From contig VBIA01000122.1 of NCBI GenBank assembly GCA_005879985.1, positions 1 to 33,604 of the forward strand: a stretch of DNA of 33,604 nucleotides, read 5' to 3'. Under the pieces are notes generated by a model. That model had not been told where the DNA came from. It searched no databases and saw only the letters and a program-made list of their open reading frames with translations. Position 1 is the stretch's first letter, and the number at the start of each line of letters is the position of its first letter. Below are positions 31,688 through 33,604 of the stretch, piece by piece. The stretch comes from Chloroflexota bacterium (lineage in GTDB: Bacteria > Chloroflexota > Dormibacteria > Dormibacterales > Dormibacteraceae). The translations under genes and the position numbers were made by a program.

Positions 31688-33604
31688 TCACTCCACCAAT
31701 ATGGCCTCGACAGTGGCAGTGTTGACCCCATAGTCGCCGCCCACGGCGGTCCCGGCACCCACGCCCGCCGAGATTGAAAGGGTGCCGCAGGCCAGCGAGC
31801 CTGCGATGGTCGAGGTGCCGTTGACGGTGTCGGTGCACGCGCCCGACCAGTAGACCGAGCCCAGCAGCCAGTGGCTGGCGACGGTGCCCGTGACGGCGAT
31901 CTGGCCGGTGGCGGACGCGGGTTGGTAGAGCAGCAGGTTCCAGCAGGACCGGTCGCCGGTAGGACACCAGCTCGAGGCTCCCAGGCAGCTGACGTCAGGC
32001 GGGCTGGCGCTTGGGTCCTGCGAGCACGGCGCGGCGAACCAGGTGAACGAAGTGTCGACCAGGCTCCCGGCGGGGTTGCTGCCGAAGTCGCAGGATCCGG
32101 TCGAGCAGCCGCCGCCCCCGCCCGCGGCGCAGGTCCCGGTCGAAAAGCCCGCCTGGTTGACGAACTCGATGGTGACGTCGCGGGCCAGCAGGGTCCCGCC
32201 GTTCAGGCAGATGCCGCCGCCGCCGGCGAACCCGGAGCCGTTGAAGTAATAGAAGCCCGGATCGAGCACGGCGCCCGTCGCCGAGGAGGCGGGCTTGAAG
32301 GTGGCGATGGCGTTCGCCCAGGCACTCGGGACGGTCGTCGTAGACGTTTCGCTGGCCGTGCCGGCCGGCAGGTCCAGCCGGTACTCGGACGCAAAACCAA
32401 ACGTGTTGTCTTTGAGGATGCTGGTCCAGCCGGCGCCCTGCGTGTAGGTGTTGCCGGCCCCGATCTTGAACCCGATGTTGGTGATCACGAGCTCGCCCGA
32501 CTGCGCCATCGCGCCGACGGTGGATGTGATCGCCGAAGAGGCGGGGACGCTGATGCTCGTCGTCCCGGTCTGGTCCAAAGGCGCGATCGTTGCCGCTCCG
32601 TTCCACTCACTTATCTCTGCCGCGCCGGTGACGGTGGCCGGGTTCATGGTGAAAGTGGCGCTGCTGATGCCGCCCGGGTTGTTGGGGTAGTACCAGATCT
32701 CGCTTCGACCCTCCGTCGGGTTGTCGATCTCCGCCGCGGAGGTCCAGCCCGCCGGTCCGGCGAACTTGTTGGGGGTGGTCAGCGAGTTGATCGTCGCCAC
32801 CAGGAGCGTGCCTGCCGTGCTGGCAACAGGGAGCGTGGCAGTGATGAAGTGCGTCTGCACAGCGCTCTTTGCGCCGATCTGCTTCGGCGTGACGCCGCCT
32901 GCGACGTTGCCGAGCGTGAGGTAGCCGTAGCAACTCGGCTTGAAGTGCCAGAAGCCGGCCGCGTCCTTCGTCGGCGCCGGCGCCTGGCCCGTGCCCCACG
33001 TGATGCCGCCGGCCACGATGTTGGAGTAGGCGCCGCCCGCCGAGCAGGCCGAGCCGCCGGTGCCCTGCAGTGTCGCGATGGCGGCCGGATCGGCGTTGGG
33101 GTCAGGGGGAAGCATCGATGAAAGCGGCGGGACGGGCTGTGCGCCGACGCCGGCCGCACACGGGTTGGAGTTGATCGCGGCGTTGGCGGCCGAAAGGTAC
33201 TCGGTGGTGACGCCGCCGCAGGCGGTCGTCGTGTGACCGGAAAGCTCGTAGCCGTCCGCGCAGATGGCGCTGGAAGAGCCGGAGTTGGCGCCTGCGGTGC
33301 AGATGCCACCGCCGCTCACCCACGCTTGACCGGCCGCGTACACGCTCACATTGCCGAGGTCGGAGTACGCGCCTGACGTGGCGTTCTGATGTGCATACAG
33401 CGCGCAGCCGCCGCTCAGGGTGATCGCGTTTGACGCCACCACGTCGCCGACGGTGTTCACCTGGCCGGCCGTGCAGCTGAGCGTGGTCGCTTTGATGGCC
33501 GGTACCGACGCGAGCAGCGCCTGCGCCACGGCGTAGCGAGTGAGCGTCGTGCTGGTCGAGCCGACCGCCCCTCCAAACGAGATCGGCAGCGTGAGCGTGA
33601 GCAA
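31688..33604 (-). CDS. Large Cys-rich TadG/TadE-like pilus-associated surface protein (N-terminus outside window)
   Basis: At least 638 residues are visible; the frame enters from the right edge, so the N-terminus, which could hold a TadE/G membrane helix, is missing. Residues 1-235 and 441-638 are Gly/Ser/Ala-rich with 18 cysteines in total. They carry the repeated motifs seen in TadG-like proteins (ITLSGGCALYAH, VLDPGFYYFNGSGF, LLGSVYWSGAC, then GSLACGTLSIS). Residues about 238-440 have no cysteine and look like a separate beta-rich domain (LLVATINSL, AGWTSAAEI, SEIWYYPNNPGGISSATFTM, AEISEWNG). Position directly before cpaB supports a pilus or surface role. The substrate or ligand is unknown. 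Confidence 0.65.
   Translation of the reverse strand: MLTLTLPISFGGAVGSTSTTLTRYAVAQALLASVPAIKATTLSCTAGQVNTVGDVVASNAITLSGGCALYAHQNATSGAYSDLGNVSVYAAGQAWVSGGGICTAGANSGSSSAICADGYELSGHTTTACGGVTTEYLSAANAAINSNPCAAGVGAQPVPPLSSMLPPDPNADPAAIATLQGTGGSACSAGGAYSNIVAGGITWGTGQAPAPTKDAAGFWHFKPSCYGYLTLGNVAGGVTPKQIGAKSAVQTHFITATLPVASTAGTLLVATINSLTTPNKFAGPAGWTSAAEIDNPTEGRSEIWYYPNNPGGISSATFTMNPATVTGAAEISEWNGAATIAPLDQTGTTSISVPASSAITSTVGAMAQSGELVITNIGFKIGAGNTYTQGAGWTSILKDNTFGFASEYRLDLPAGTASETSTTTVPSAWANAIATFKPASSATGAVLDPGFYYFNGSGFAGGGGICLNGGTLLARDVTIEFVNQAGFSTGTCAAGGGGGCSTGSCDFGSNPAGSLVDTSFTWFAAPCSQDPSASPPDVSCLGASSWCPTGDRSCWNLLLYQPASATGQIAVTGTVASHWLLGSVYWSGACTDTVNGTSTIAGSLACGTLSISAGVGAGTAVGGDYGVNTATVEAILVE

Noticed and set aside
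31871-33121. 416-codon + strand frame opposite the TadG-like gene
   Set aside because: Composition is Arg/Gly/Ala-rich with no motif. The reverse-strand product has coherent pilus-like features and continues to the window edge.
1-33604. CRISPR array, toxin-antitoxin, prophage or insertion sequence
   Set aside because: No regularly spaced direct repeats, transposase, integrase or small paired toxin genes were found. The competence genes (comM, dprA) are ordinary chromosomal genes.

Overview
This is a GC-rich bacterial chromosome segment (my estimate is about two-thirds G+C), densely packed with genes. Starts are ATG, GTG or TTG, and many genes overlap by 1 to 4 bases. The combination of an archaeal/eukaryote-type ProRS, a Ku plus stand-alone ATP-dependent ligase, a MEP isoprenoid pathway cluster and a Tad-type pilus locus suggests a Terrabacteria lineage such as Chloroflexota or Candidatus Dormibacterota. 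That placement is inference; no rRNA or tRNA lies in the window to confirm it.

Layout. (1) 1-1321, + strand: the tail of rplS, two hairpins, rnhB and an overlapping yraN. (2) 1287-6753, - strand: an ABC exporter pair (ATPase then 12-TM permease), then Ku, a LigC-like ligase and an NAD(P)-binding SDR protein, closely spaced or overlapping. Ku plus ligase is a minimal NHEJ module. (3) 6775-12378, + strand: a metallo-beta-lactamase-fold (MBL) hydrolase divergent from the exporter, then comM-dprA (processing of transforming DNA) and topA. (4) 12396-21932, + strand: rpsB-tsf-pyrH-frr, then the translationally coupled run uppS-cdsA-dxr-rseP-ispG, then proS. This run covers translation, UMP phosphorylation, ribosome recycling, undecaprenyl and phospholipid precursors, MEP-pathway steps and intramembrane proteolysis. 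(5) 21976-28793: a large membrane-anchored GAF/HD-GYP protein (c-di-GMP turnover) divergent from a bifunctional Rel ((p)ppGpp). Rel is followed by an SRPBCC-GNAT fusion and a glyoxalase-II-like MBL protein. (6) 28954-33604, - strand: a Tad pilus segment with a large Cys-rich TadG-like protein running off the right edge, then CpaB, TadB and TadC.

Most of the window is conserved housekeeping sequence, and I see no CRISPR array, IS element, prophage or clear novel defence system. The less ordinary points are: a TadG-like protein whose scaffold appears split by a cysteine-free domain of about 200 residues; a Tad block without its ATPase; a related intergenic element in two copies; a near-palindromic shared -10 between two divergent, apparently leaderless genes; an RNase HII with GMG in place of the GRG motif; an SRPBCC-GNAT fusion coupled to rel; and c-di-GMP and (p)ppGpp genes sharing an 82-bp intergenic region. 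No gene-free stretch exceeds 300 bases; the longest, 186-362, holds two hairpins and a promoter.
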